Below are positions 34,005-41,790 of a stretch of 64,000 nt of DNA, in pieces. Positions within the stretch are counted from its first letter, which is position 1. Every line of letters begins with the position of its first letter. The stretch is from Saprospiraceae bacterium (GTDB lineage: Bacteria; Bacteroidota; Bacteroidia; Chitinophagales; Saprospiraceae), in assembly GCA_020848995.1 (NCBI GenBank), contig JADLHA010000032.1, positions 30,242 through 94,241 on the forward strand. Reading direction: 5' to 3'. The position numbers and the translations under genes are program-made. The notes beneath the pieces were generated by a model. It made no database searches. It was not told the origin of the DNA and saw nothing but the letters and a program-made list of their open reading frames with translations.

Positions 34005-35069
34005 ATGTTTTACAGGTTAGTTCTCAGTTTTTTAACGGCGTTTATTGCCACCTACCTCATCATTCCGTCGATCATCAGCATCGCCAAGATCAAACGGCTT
34101 ACGGATGAGCCCGACGAGCGCCGGGCGCACAAACGGAGCATTCCCACCCTCGGCGGCATCGGCATTTTTGCCGGCGTGCTCTTTTCCATTGTGCTGTGGA
34201 CCCCCTTTGAACTCTTTGGCAACCTGCAGTACATCCTGTGCGCATTCATCGTCATCTTCCTCATCGGCGCCAAAGACGACATCATCCCGCTGACGCCCTA
34301 CAAAAAGATGATTGGACTGATCCTGGCGGCCCTCATACTGGTATTCCAGGCCAACATAAGGATCACGAGTTTTTATGGCATTTTTTCCATTGAGGAGCTG
34401 CCATTTGCCTGGAGTGTCGCCGTCAGCCTGTTCACCATATTGGTTATTGTCAACGCCTTCAACCTCATCGACGGCATCAACGCCCTGAGTGGCAGCATGG
34501 GAATACTCATTGCCAGCGCTTACGGAGCCTGGTTTTACCTTGCCGACCAGGTCGTATTGAGCATCATTTCGTTTGCCCTGGTGGGTTCGCTGATCGCTTT
34601 TCTGAAATTCAACCTGACGCCGGCAAAGATCTTTATGGGCGACACAGGATCCCTGCTGATCGGGATGATCTGCTCCATCCTGACCATCCGGTTTATCGAA
34701 CACGCTTCGTCGTCAGCCAACCCTGCAGTTCATGCACAGGCGGCACCCGCCGTGGCCATCGGCATCCTCTTTCTGCCACTCTTCGACATGCTGCGAGTCT
34801 TTGTCGTCCGCCTGTTATCCGGCCACTCGCCATTCAGCCCCGACCGGCGCCACATCCATCATCTGCTCGTCGATTCAGGACTCAACCACCTCCAATCGAC
34901 CATCCTGCTGGTCGGCGTTAATTCATTGGTCATTCTGTTTGTATTGCAGGCTCAGGAATGGGGCAACGTCGCGCTCATTGCCGGTATCATCGGCTTTGGC
35001 GCCACGCTGAGCGCTCTGCTCACGCGCATCCACAAACAAAAAAATGCCCTGAGGCATGACGTTGTATAA
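34005..35069 (+). CDS. Undecaprenyl-phosphate glycosyl-1-phosphate transferase (WecA/MraY family)
   Basis: 354 residues and about ten transmembrane helices. Conserved cytoplasmic motifs: DEPDERRAHKRSIPTLGGIG near residue 37-56, the GAKDDI Asp pair, NAFNLIDGINALSG, KIFMGDTGSLLIG, and DRRHIHHLLVDSG, the HIHH motif of WecA-type enzymes. It attaches a sugar phosphate to undecaprenyl phosphate to start surface polysaccharide synthesis. Its start is divergent from uppS, which supplies the lipid carrier. The sugar donor is not determined. Confidence 0.9.
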   Translation: MFYRLVLSFLTAFIATYLIIPSIISIAKIKRLTDEPDERRAHKRSIPTLGGIGIFAGVLFSIVLWTPFELFGNLQYILCAFIVIFLIGAKDDIIPLTPYKKMIGLILAALILVFQANIRITSFYGIFSIEELPFAWSVAVSLFTILVIVNAFNLIDGINALSGSMGILIASAYGAWFYLADQVVLSIISFALVGSLIAFLKFNLTPAKIFMGDTGSLLIGMICSILTIRFIEHASSSANPAVHAQAAPAVAIGILFLPLFDMLRVFVVRLLSGHSPFSPDRRHIHHLLVDSGLNHLQSTILLVGVNSLVILFVLQAQEWGNVALIAGIIGFGATLSALLTRIHKQKNALRHDVV

Positions 35070-35424
35070 ATTTCTGCTCCTCTTCGCGGGAGGCGGACTC
35101 GGCAGCCTCACGCGCTACTGGATGTCCGGATTGCCCTGCTTTTCACACCACCGCTTCCCCCTGGCCACTCTGGCCGTCAACCTCATCGCCAGCCTGATCC
35201 TCGGCATGGCCTTTTCCGCCTACCAGCGCTTTCCCGGCCACCACTGGATCTACTTTTTCCTCATCAGCGGTTTTTGCGGCGCCCTCAGCACCTTCTCCAC
35301 TTTTTCCGGAGAAAACGCCGCGCTGCTCCGCCACGGCGACTATGCACTGTTTATTCTGTACGCCCTGGGCAGCGTCGCCGGCTGCCTGCTTGCATTCTTT
35401 GCGGGGCACCTGGTAATGAGGTGA
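35056..35424 (+). CDS. crcB: Fluoride ion exporter CrcB/Fluc
   Basis: 122 residues, four transmembrane helices. GGGLGSLTRYWMSG at 12-25 and GFCGALSTFSTFSGE carry the family arginine and the Phe/Thr/Ser pore track. The family forms dual-topology dimeric fluoride channels. The gene overlaps the end of the upstream transferase gene by 14 bp, indicating cotranscription. No fluoride riboswitch is seen upstream. Confidence 0.92.
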   Translation: MTLYKFLLLFAGGGLGSLTRYWMSGLPCFSHHRFPLATLAVNLIASLILGMAFSAYQRFPGHHWIYFFLISGFCGALSTFSTFSGENAALLRHGDYALFILYALGSVAGCLLAFFAGHLVMR

Positions 35425-35490
35425 TAAGGTATGCAGTCAGCAACTGAACCTAATGAGTAATGAGCTAAAATAATAGTCGATTCTTCCAGA

Positions 35491-35694
35491 TCAAACATTG
35501 ACCCTCCGTTCGACAATTTCCCTCCATTCCTCGTTGTGAAGTATATTCTGTGCTTTTCGGACCGAACCTTGTCCAATTGAAGTGACACCAACGAAAAAAG
35601 TACCGCGATCGTACAGTTCTAATGAGTCGGCTTGTTCACGGCTTATGGAGTTCCCAATTACCAAAAAACATTTTATAATATCTCCATAAGTAAT
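35491..35694 (-). other. Possible gene remnant or small ORF without a normal start
   Basis: In frame directly after the stop of the gene at 35695, 67 sense codons run to a TGA at 35491-35493 with protein-like composition (CFLVIGNSISREQADSLELY, then FFVGVTSIGQGSVRKAQNIL). No ATG, GTG or TTG opens it after that stop. It may be a decayed fragment left in the AT-rich island; coding is uncertain. Confidence 0.25.
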
Positions 35695-37320
35695 TTATCT
35701 GGACTTCACAAATCCAAACGATTTAACACATTTGGTTGATGCAAGTCTTATATAATACAAGCCCGCCGGGAAATTAAATAATTTAATGAATGTTTCACTT
35801 TCCCAAGATTGGACTTTCCATTGATAAATCACCTCTCCCCGAAGATCCATTAGACTCAGCATTAAGTTTGGTTTAACAACATCCTGATCAAATTTGATGA
35901 CCAACTCATCATCATTCAGTGAGTAATTCCATTTGAACGGGTTTTCAATAATTTCATGATTCTCCAAACTGGTAATAATCGGTGTCAATATGTTAACAGT
36001 ATCAGCTTCCGTACAATCAGGAAATGGACAACCCATACTGTCCAGCTTTATTAAAACGGCATCATCCTCTTTCTCCCGCCAGGCATTGATAAAATAATAA
36101 GATCCACCCACTAAGATCCCATTATCCCTGGTTTCTGAAATATGATCCATGATGAATTGTGTCCTTCGCAAGCGGTCGTATGGGTAACTATAATATCTGC
36201 GCTTCCATTTTATATTACCTTGATCATCTACTCGAAACAAGCCAAAACCATCAACCCGATCTTCTTTAATATATTCCTTTTCGTAAGATATATATAAACA
36301 TACCATGTCACCATTTTTCCAACCGAAGGCATAAGGATAATCTATAATTTCTGCATGAGCAGGAACAATTATTTTCCATCTTAACAGTAAACTACTATCA
36401 AAACTATACACTAAAAATTTATCCTCTCCTGCCGGATGTTCAATATCTGCCACCCACATACTCTTTTTATTTATTGTAAAAGTTCCATATACATGAAAAT
36501 AAGTCTTGGTCCCAATTCGGCCTAATTCAGATGATAATAACTTCTTATTCATTATTTCATTTCCATCATCATCATAAATAATCTGAACAGGTATTTTATA
36601 AATGCTGAGTGAATCAACTGTTCCGCAAATCTGTGATTCGCCCCGTTCGTTGACCTTAAACCAAAACAACCAGGGTGCATAGGTCACCGGATAATGATGG
36701 GTGTTCAAATCACGCTTCCAGATAATTTCACCATTGGTATCGAGTTTGGTCAAATGATAAGACGCACGATTGCTTGGTAAGTTCCATTGAATCCTATAAC
36801 TCAATAAAAATAAACTGTTGTTGTAATATTTTATGTCAACTGCATCTTCAGTTATTGACCAAAGGCTATCTTGCGGTGGGTAATAAATTTTAACCCAATT
36901 GGAATCTCCCTCTTTATTTAATTTACAAACAGCTGGTGCTAGAATTACATATGGATCTCCTCGTGGAGAATTATAGAAGTAATCAATACAAACAAAAATA
37001 GATGATTCTGAATGACATAATTTACTTGACCCAAATTGTGGTTTTCTAACAAAACGCTTGTACCAAATCAGCTTTCCTTCCAGGTCTGTTTTTGCCACTT
37101 TCGTGCACTCGACATCTTCCTCATAACAATAGGTACCCGTACAAAAATAATAATGTTCCTCATCCACATCAGTGCCCCAGGCTGCATCCCCGTCCCTCGC
37201 CCAGGGGTATTGTTTGACATAATGTTCCGTCTGGGCTGATACCATTCCGCAATAAATAAGATGAATTGCAAGTATTAAGTATCTCAGACAATATTGTAAT
37301 GATAATGCATCCGTTTCCAT
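35695..37320 (-). CDS. Secreted T9SS-sorted protein of unknown function
   Basis: 541 residues. A hydrophobic signal-like segment near the N-terminus (YLILAIHLIYCGMVSAQ) is followed by a repetitive beta-rich region with W-x-K/R-x-Y motifs every 60-70 residues (LIWYKRFV, IIWKRDLN, IKWKRRYYS), suggesting a propeller-like fold as in PQQ-type repeats. The C-terminal 80 residues form a Por-secretion-system sorting domain (LMLSLMDLRGEVIYQWKV, then FPAGLYYIRL). AT-rich compared with flanking genes. Two bases separate it from the larger surface protein gene upstream, so one transcript is likely. Confidence 0.75.
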   Translation of the reverse strand: METDALSLQYCLRYLILAIHLIYCGMVSAQTEHYVKQYPWARDGDAAWGTDVDEEHYYFCTGTYCYEEDVECTKVAKTDLEGKLIWYKRFVRKPQFGSSKLCHSESSIFVCIDYFYNSPRGDPYVILAPAVCKLNKEGDSNWVKIYYPPQDSLWSITEDAVDIKYYNNSLFLLSYRIQWNLPSNRASYHLTKLDTNGEIIWKRDLNTHHYPVTYAPWLFWFKVNERGESQICGTVDSLSIYKIPVQIIYDDDGNEIMNKKLLSSELGRIGTKTYFHVYGTFTINKKSMWVADIEHPAGEDKFLVYSFDSSLLLRWKIIVPAHAEIIDYPYAFGWKNGDMVCLYISYEKEYIKEDRVDGFGLFRVDDQGNIKWKRRYYSYPYDRLRRTQFIMDHISETRDNGILVGGSYYFINAWREKEDDAVLIKLDSMGCPFPDCTEADTVNILTPIITSLENHEIIENPFKWNYSLNDDELVIKFDQDVVKPNLMLSLMDLRGEVIYQWKVQSWESETFIKLFNFPAGLYYIRLASTKCVKSFGFVKSR

Positions 37321-37321
37321 C

Positions 37322-40300
37322 TTATAATTTTATCAATTTTTCAGAAATCACATTGCCATTATTTAATATTGCTTTAACCATATACAATCCACTTTTCAGG
37401 GATTTAATATCTAAGGCTAAATCCTGTGTGCCATTTGATAGAAGTTTACGAAAAAACATCTTACCATCAATAGCACATATTTCCATTGCAGTTATTATAT
37501 CATTTGCTTTCAAAAGAATACGGTCCTGAGCAGGGTTAGGAACGATTTTTAGAATACTCTTTTGTTTTCCCATTTGTTGATCCGGGCCTAAAATGAGTGG
37601 GGCGTTGGGTGCATTCACATCACCACTGATATGATAAAGTTTTTCCTCCAAAATATATAATAATGCTGATGCAGCTGAGGCTTCCCGACAATAAGATAAG
37701 GCCAATGCATTAAGTGAATCCAATTCAAATTGATGAATTAGAAAATTTTGAGGGTCTCTATATAAACGGATGGACAAGTCCGCTACAAATAACCAATCTT
37801 CTTCATCCTGGTTCATTGCTGTAGTATTTGCTATAATTGAATCACAAAGCTCAAAATCATTTCGGTACCTGTAATAATCCAATAAATATTGAGTCTTTGA
37901 AAAATCTTCCATGGCACTAAGTAAAGAAACCAATGAGTCCAATTGATCCATACCTGAATAATGGTTCAAGAGTGCAAATAGTTGATATTGTTTTTGATAA
38001 TTGGCATGATCATACAAAGAATGAACAGAGTCCCTTGGTGCCGGGTACGAATGGTAATAGTCACTGTTCAGCAGTTCAATTGTTTCGGTAGCATAATAAT
38101 TTTCCAATGAAGAATTAAAATATTCAGGAATTGGTGCGTTTGCAGTTAGAATTTGCAATTTGGAACTCGTGTCCATCCCGGAACAGATCAGGACATCTAA
38201 AACTTCAAACGTCAAAAAGGGCGAGGCAGCAATTAAATTGTCATAGGTTGCAGTACCATCTGGATCATTGTTTAAACCATCGAGCAGCAGTGCTTGATTG
38301 CCACCGTCTAAAACCTGCGTGTATTCAAATTGTTTATCATTCCAAAATCTAAACAGACTGTCTGAATAGTATTCTTCTTCAATACTATCATTTGGGAAAT
38401 TATATTCATCGAGAATGCAGTTAATCCTAGGATCTTTACTTCCATCTGATTTTTGATTCAAATGTCTGCTAAATGCTGAACAACTTGGAGCCCTATTGTT
38501 GGCGGCACAAAGTGGAATTAGCCTTAGGTCTAAATTTGGATTTAGTTCTGGGTCTTCATGCCAGTAATTCAAGGGAAGAGTTAAACTGATTAAATCGTAA
38601 CTTGATACAGGTTTATGACTGAACAAGTTGACTGCCGGTACATTCTGGGTTCCCTGATTTTTCAGTCGTGCTCCCCAGACTAAATGGTCTTCCTTTGTGA
38701 CGCTGTAGCAGTTCTGAACCAATTCAACGTTTTGCACGTCTCCTCTGAAGAAATTTCCCGTTGAAGGATCTTTGGTAGATACCCATTTATTACCCTGAAT
38801 CAGATTGCTCAACGCGCCAGGGAATCTTGAAATGAGTCCGTACCTGAATGAACTAACTTGATTGGAAATCATATTATACTGACTTTTTCCACTAAAATAA
38901 ATTCCTTCATTACACTCAGCAAACCTGTTGTTGATAATATCCATTCCGATTGTCCCGAGACTAAAAATGTGCGTTGTGTTATTTTCAAACAAATTAGGTC
39001 TGTAACTTCCATTCATTATACCAACTCTGAATCCATCCCGCCCAAGATTCAGGTCGATGGATGATTTTGCATCAATAGCATGGGTCAGATCCTGAAATGT
39101 GCAATTATCATAAATCATGGGCGAAGCATCAATGGTAATTATTCCTACATCACCGGTTATTGTAGTTGGAGCACTTGAACCGTTTGGATTAAACAATGTG
39201 ATCCCTGGCCCCATATTGCCAAAATCACAATCTCTTATTTCCACACCATGTACATCCCACATACTGATCCCGGCATAACCATTAGAGGAACTAAAATCAC
39301 ATTCAGTAAAGAAACTTGAATTTTCTGTACGATATGGATAAAACTCAACAGCTTTTCTATTATTGCTAAAAGTGCTTACTGAAGCTACTATGATTCCTCC
39401 CCAATAATCTGTTTCCCATTCATGCTCGTAACTCTTGGTAGTTACCCCAACTATTGCATGACTTATTACTGCATTATTCAATATGACGACACCCGGATCT
39501 CCAGAAATGGGTGGATCAAAAATACTCACCTGGGAATGAGATTTTGTACTGCCTTCTACCTGGATTCCTGGCCAGAAATCAACGTCAGGACATAAACTTG
39601 AAATAGTTGCCCCCTCAACAATTAACTTTCCGCTACGTTTTACTAAAATTCTTTTATTGGTGAACACATCACAATTGATTGTTAATGTTGCCAGAGGCTC
39701 TACTATAACTTCAGAAGCTATTCTCGATGGATTATTCCAAGTAACTGTTTGCCCACTTTCAATGATGATGTCTGGGTCATCGTCATCGCACAATACATCA
39801 TGATTGCTGTATGGAAGAATCGGCAGATACGTGTGTAGTTTGTTGAACTGTTTTGGAGTCAATGCATTTTTTGCACCCCCATTATTCCTCATGATATTAT
39901 TTCCTGTCTGTGCTTCTTCGTCTTTATCTATATCATAATAATCACAACTAGAGCTATTGGCTTCCTGTTTAAATCCCATGCAATGTAATATTTCATGATT
40001 AAGTAATCCCGGAAATGCTTCTGTACCAGGATCATTGGATATGTAATAATACCACAAACACCAGGTTTGGCAAATGGGTATAACTAGATTTGCCTCACCC
40101 CAGACATTGCAATTTGAACCTGGAGCAACAGCACGCATAAATACATCTACTACTTTTGATCCATAGGCAGAATATGTTTGTTTCAAGTATGAGGCATCTG
40201 TAAAGTCTGGTTCTCTATTTTGATCATATAAAGTTTGGTCAGAAATAAAATGTATTCCTGATTCAATATTTTCAGGAGGATATATCGCCAACCTGTATTT

Positions 40301-40714
40301 GGCATCGGAGACAAAGCCATTTTGTTGTCCAAGACAATTTTTTGAAATATTCTGCTCAAGATGCTCCAGGACTGCATTTGCATCATCAATTAGGCTCTGC
40401 GCAATAGTTATTCCAGTTACATTAGAGTTCCCATTACCATCGTCATTCCGGCGAAAATTTCCATCACCATTCCCGTCTAATATAAAATGAAAATTAACCC
40501 AGATTGTGCTGACTTTTACTCTTGACAAATCTGTGAAATCATTACAGGAGTATCCACTTGAATTCTGTTGAGCAAAGGCAGGAATTAAGCTAAAAATATC
40601 AATCAAAATTAAACCTGCAATTCTCGATAGAATTTTAACCGGCCAGGTTGGTTGGTTGGTTGGTTGGTTGGTTGGTTGGTTACATTTTTCATGGCTTTTT
40701 TTTATTGGAAACAA
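37322..40714 (-). CDS. Large T9SS surface protein: zincin-like domain plus parallel beta-helix, with phase-variable start
   Basis: 1130 residues when read from TTG 40714. After an N-terminal NQPT-repeat segment comes a signal peptide (ILSRIAGLILIDIFSLIPAFAQ). A zincin-like motif HEILHCMGF (His240, Glu241, His244) with NNIM at 272-275 as a possible Met-turn follows; the usual third zinc ligand is not obvious. Residues about 310-700 are a NosD-like parallel beta-helix; the C-terminus is a T9SS sorting domain (ILKIVPNPAQDRILL to VISEKLIKL). The more natural ATG at 40690-40692 (MKNVTNQPT) is out of frame because of nine GGTT units at 40646-40681; it would read through with seven or ten. AT-rich. 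Probably secreted protease/adhesin; function is inferred. Confidence 0.75.
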   Translation of the reverse strand: MFPIKKSHEKCNQPTNQPTNQPTWPVKILSRIAGLILIDIFSLIPAFAQQNSSGYSCNDFTDLSRVKVSTIWVNFHFILDGNGDGNFRRNDDGNGNSNVTGITIAQSLIDDANAVLEHLEQNISKNCLGQQNGFVSDAKYRLAIYPPENIESGIHFISDQTLYDQNREPDFTDASYLKQTYSAYGSKVVDVFMRAVAPGSNCNVWGEANLVIPICQTWCLWYYYISNDPGTEAFPGLLNHEILHCMGFKQEANSSSCDYYDIDKDEEAQTGNNIMRNNGGAKNALTPKQFNKLHTYLPILPYSNHDVLCDDDDPDIIIESGQTVTWNNPSRIASEVIVEPLATLTINCDVFTNKRILVKRSGKLIVEGATISSLCPDVDFWPGIQVEGSTKSHSQVSIFDPPISGDPGVVILNNAVISHAIVGVTTKSYEHEWETDYWGGIIVASVSTFSNNRKAVEFYPYRTENSSFFTECDFSSSNGYAGISMWDVHGVEIRDCDFGNMGPGITLFNPNGSSAPTTITGDVGIITIDASPMIYDNCTFQDLTHAIDAKSSIDLNLGRDGFRVGIMNGSYRPNLFENNTTHIFSLGTIGMDIINNRFAECNEGIYFSGKSQYNMISNQVSSFRYGLISRFPGALSNLIQGNKWVSTKDPSTGNFFRGDVQNVELVQNCYSVTKEDHLVWGARLKNQGTQNVPAVNLFSHKPVSSYDLISLTLPLNYWHEDPELNPNLDLRLIPLCAANNRAPSCSAFSRHLNQKSDGSKDPRINCILDEYNFPNDSIEEEYYSDSLFRFWNDKQFEYTQVLDGGNQALLLDGLNNDPDGTATYDNLIAASPFLTFEVLDVLICSGMDTSSKLQILTANAPIPEYFNSSLENYYATETIELLNSDYYHSYPAPRDSVHSLYDHANYQKQYQLFALLNHYSGMDQLDSLVSLLSAMEDFSKTQYLLDYYRYRNDFELCDSIIANTTAMNQDEEDWLFVADLSIRLYRDPQNFLIHQFELDSLNALALSYCREASAASALLYILEEKLYHISGDVNAPNAPLILGPDQQMGKQKSILKIVPNPAQDRILLKANDIITAMEICAIDGKMFFRKLLSNGTQDLALDIKSLKSGLYMVKAILNNGNVISEKLIKL
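40646..40681. repeat. Tetranucleotide microsatellite (GGTT)9 in the 5' coding region
   Basis: Nine uninterrupted GGTT units on the plus strand (AACC on the coding strand), placed between the start codon and the signal-peptide codons of the surface protein. The unit length is not a multiple of three, so gain or loss of a unit shifts the frame. Confidence 0.95.
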
Positions 40715-40718
40715 TATT

Positions 40719-40726
40719 CAAATATA
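40719..40726 (-). promoter_or_regulatory. Candidate -7 promoter box of the phase-variable surface gene
   Basis: TATATTTG on the minus strand, an exact TAnnTTTG match, 27 bp before the ATG at 40692 but only 4 bp before the TTG at 40714. Transcription from it would start at about the TTG, which favours the ATG as the real start. No good -33 element is seen. Confidence 0.45.
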
Positions 40727-41088
40727 CGTTTAATTTGTTCATTTGCCATAATTATTATCGCATTTTTTGATAAATAAAATAAATTTAACATATCCTATCC
40801 CCTTGACAAGGCAGGCCCGCAACATCGTTGAATTTAGCTTCCCAATCCTTGGTTGCAGCTCAATCAGCAATCGTTTCATAGAACTTCATTCGCTGAGCCT
40901 CGTCTTGTTTTGCTTAGCGGCCACCTCCTTTCATTCCGGATTCAAAAAATGGAATTTTTGGAAACGCCTCAATTCCCCCCCCCCTTCCACCCATTTTTCT
41001 TTAACTTCGCCTCAGGACCGGGCTGATTCAGGTACCCGTGAACATCCCGGCCTACAGGCATGATTCACCACTTCACCCTCGCGCGCGT

Positions 41089-41388
41089 ATGACTTCCAAT
41101 TTATTGTTCAAGGCAGGATTGGTCTTAAACGTCCTGTTCCTGATGATGCTGGCTTCCAATATGTTTTTCTCCTTTAAGATCCCCAACGGGCTGACCCCTC
41201 AGGGCAAGATGTTTTCCATTCTGCTGCTTGCCGGCGTGGTTGCGCTCATCCTCCTGGCCCTGTTCCTGAAAAGCCGCAGTCAACTGCTGCTCGCCAACAT
41301 CCTGCTTTGGATCAGCGCCGCCCCCTTTGCCATTGGACTGGCGGTCACGATTTTCCTGGCTGTGGCCTTCACCCTGTTTGGAAAATGA
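41089..41388 (+). CDS. Small membrane protein of unknown function
   Basis: 99 residues from ATG 41089 (MTSNLLFKAG). Three transmembrane helices: LVLNVLFLMMLASNMFF, ILLLAGVVALILLALFL and WISAAPFAIGLAVTIFLAVAF, separated by short polar loops. No recognised domain. The gap before it (40727-41088) holds no convincing gene; it contains a C10 tract at 40975-40984 and a possible -7 box variant TAACTTCG further on. The 41389-41790 gap also shows nothing clear. Confidence 0.55.
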   Translation: MTSNLLFKAGLVLNVLFLMMLASNMFFSFKIPNGLTPQGKMFSILLLAGVVALILLALFLKSRSQLLLANILLWISAAPFAIGLAVTIFLAVAFTLFGK

Positions 41389-41790
41389 TTTGCGCTCCCT
41401 GCGCGTTCCGGAAAGCATCGAAGAACCCAGCCCGGCCACTAAGGTAATTTTTGCATGCTCCCGAAACCGGCACGATTCTAAGGGACATGGGAAGAAATGG
41501 TCGTTTTGCTGTTGGGTTAACTACGTACTTTCGCCATGGTTGTCAACGGCACCTGAATACGTTCACACTCAACCCAACAATGCCCCTGGAAACCCAGGCA
41601 CGTTGAAATCGCTTAAAGAAAAAAACGAACGCTAAGCTTGCAGCCCGATCCGGAATCACATGTGGCATCTTCTGCTTCTGCAGCGTCGCACTACAGGTCC
41701 CCGGGCAGAACGCATGAGTGGATGTCCCAGAGAACAGGAGCCAGGGATTTGCTGACCCGGAAGGGCTGTACCATTGATGCTCCTCGCCAA

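Noticed and set aside
40767..41063. 98-codon plus-strand frame in the surface-gene gap
   Set aside because: Unrecognised translation broken by the C10 tract; no signal, helix or motif pattern to support it.
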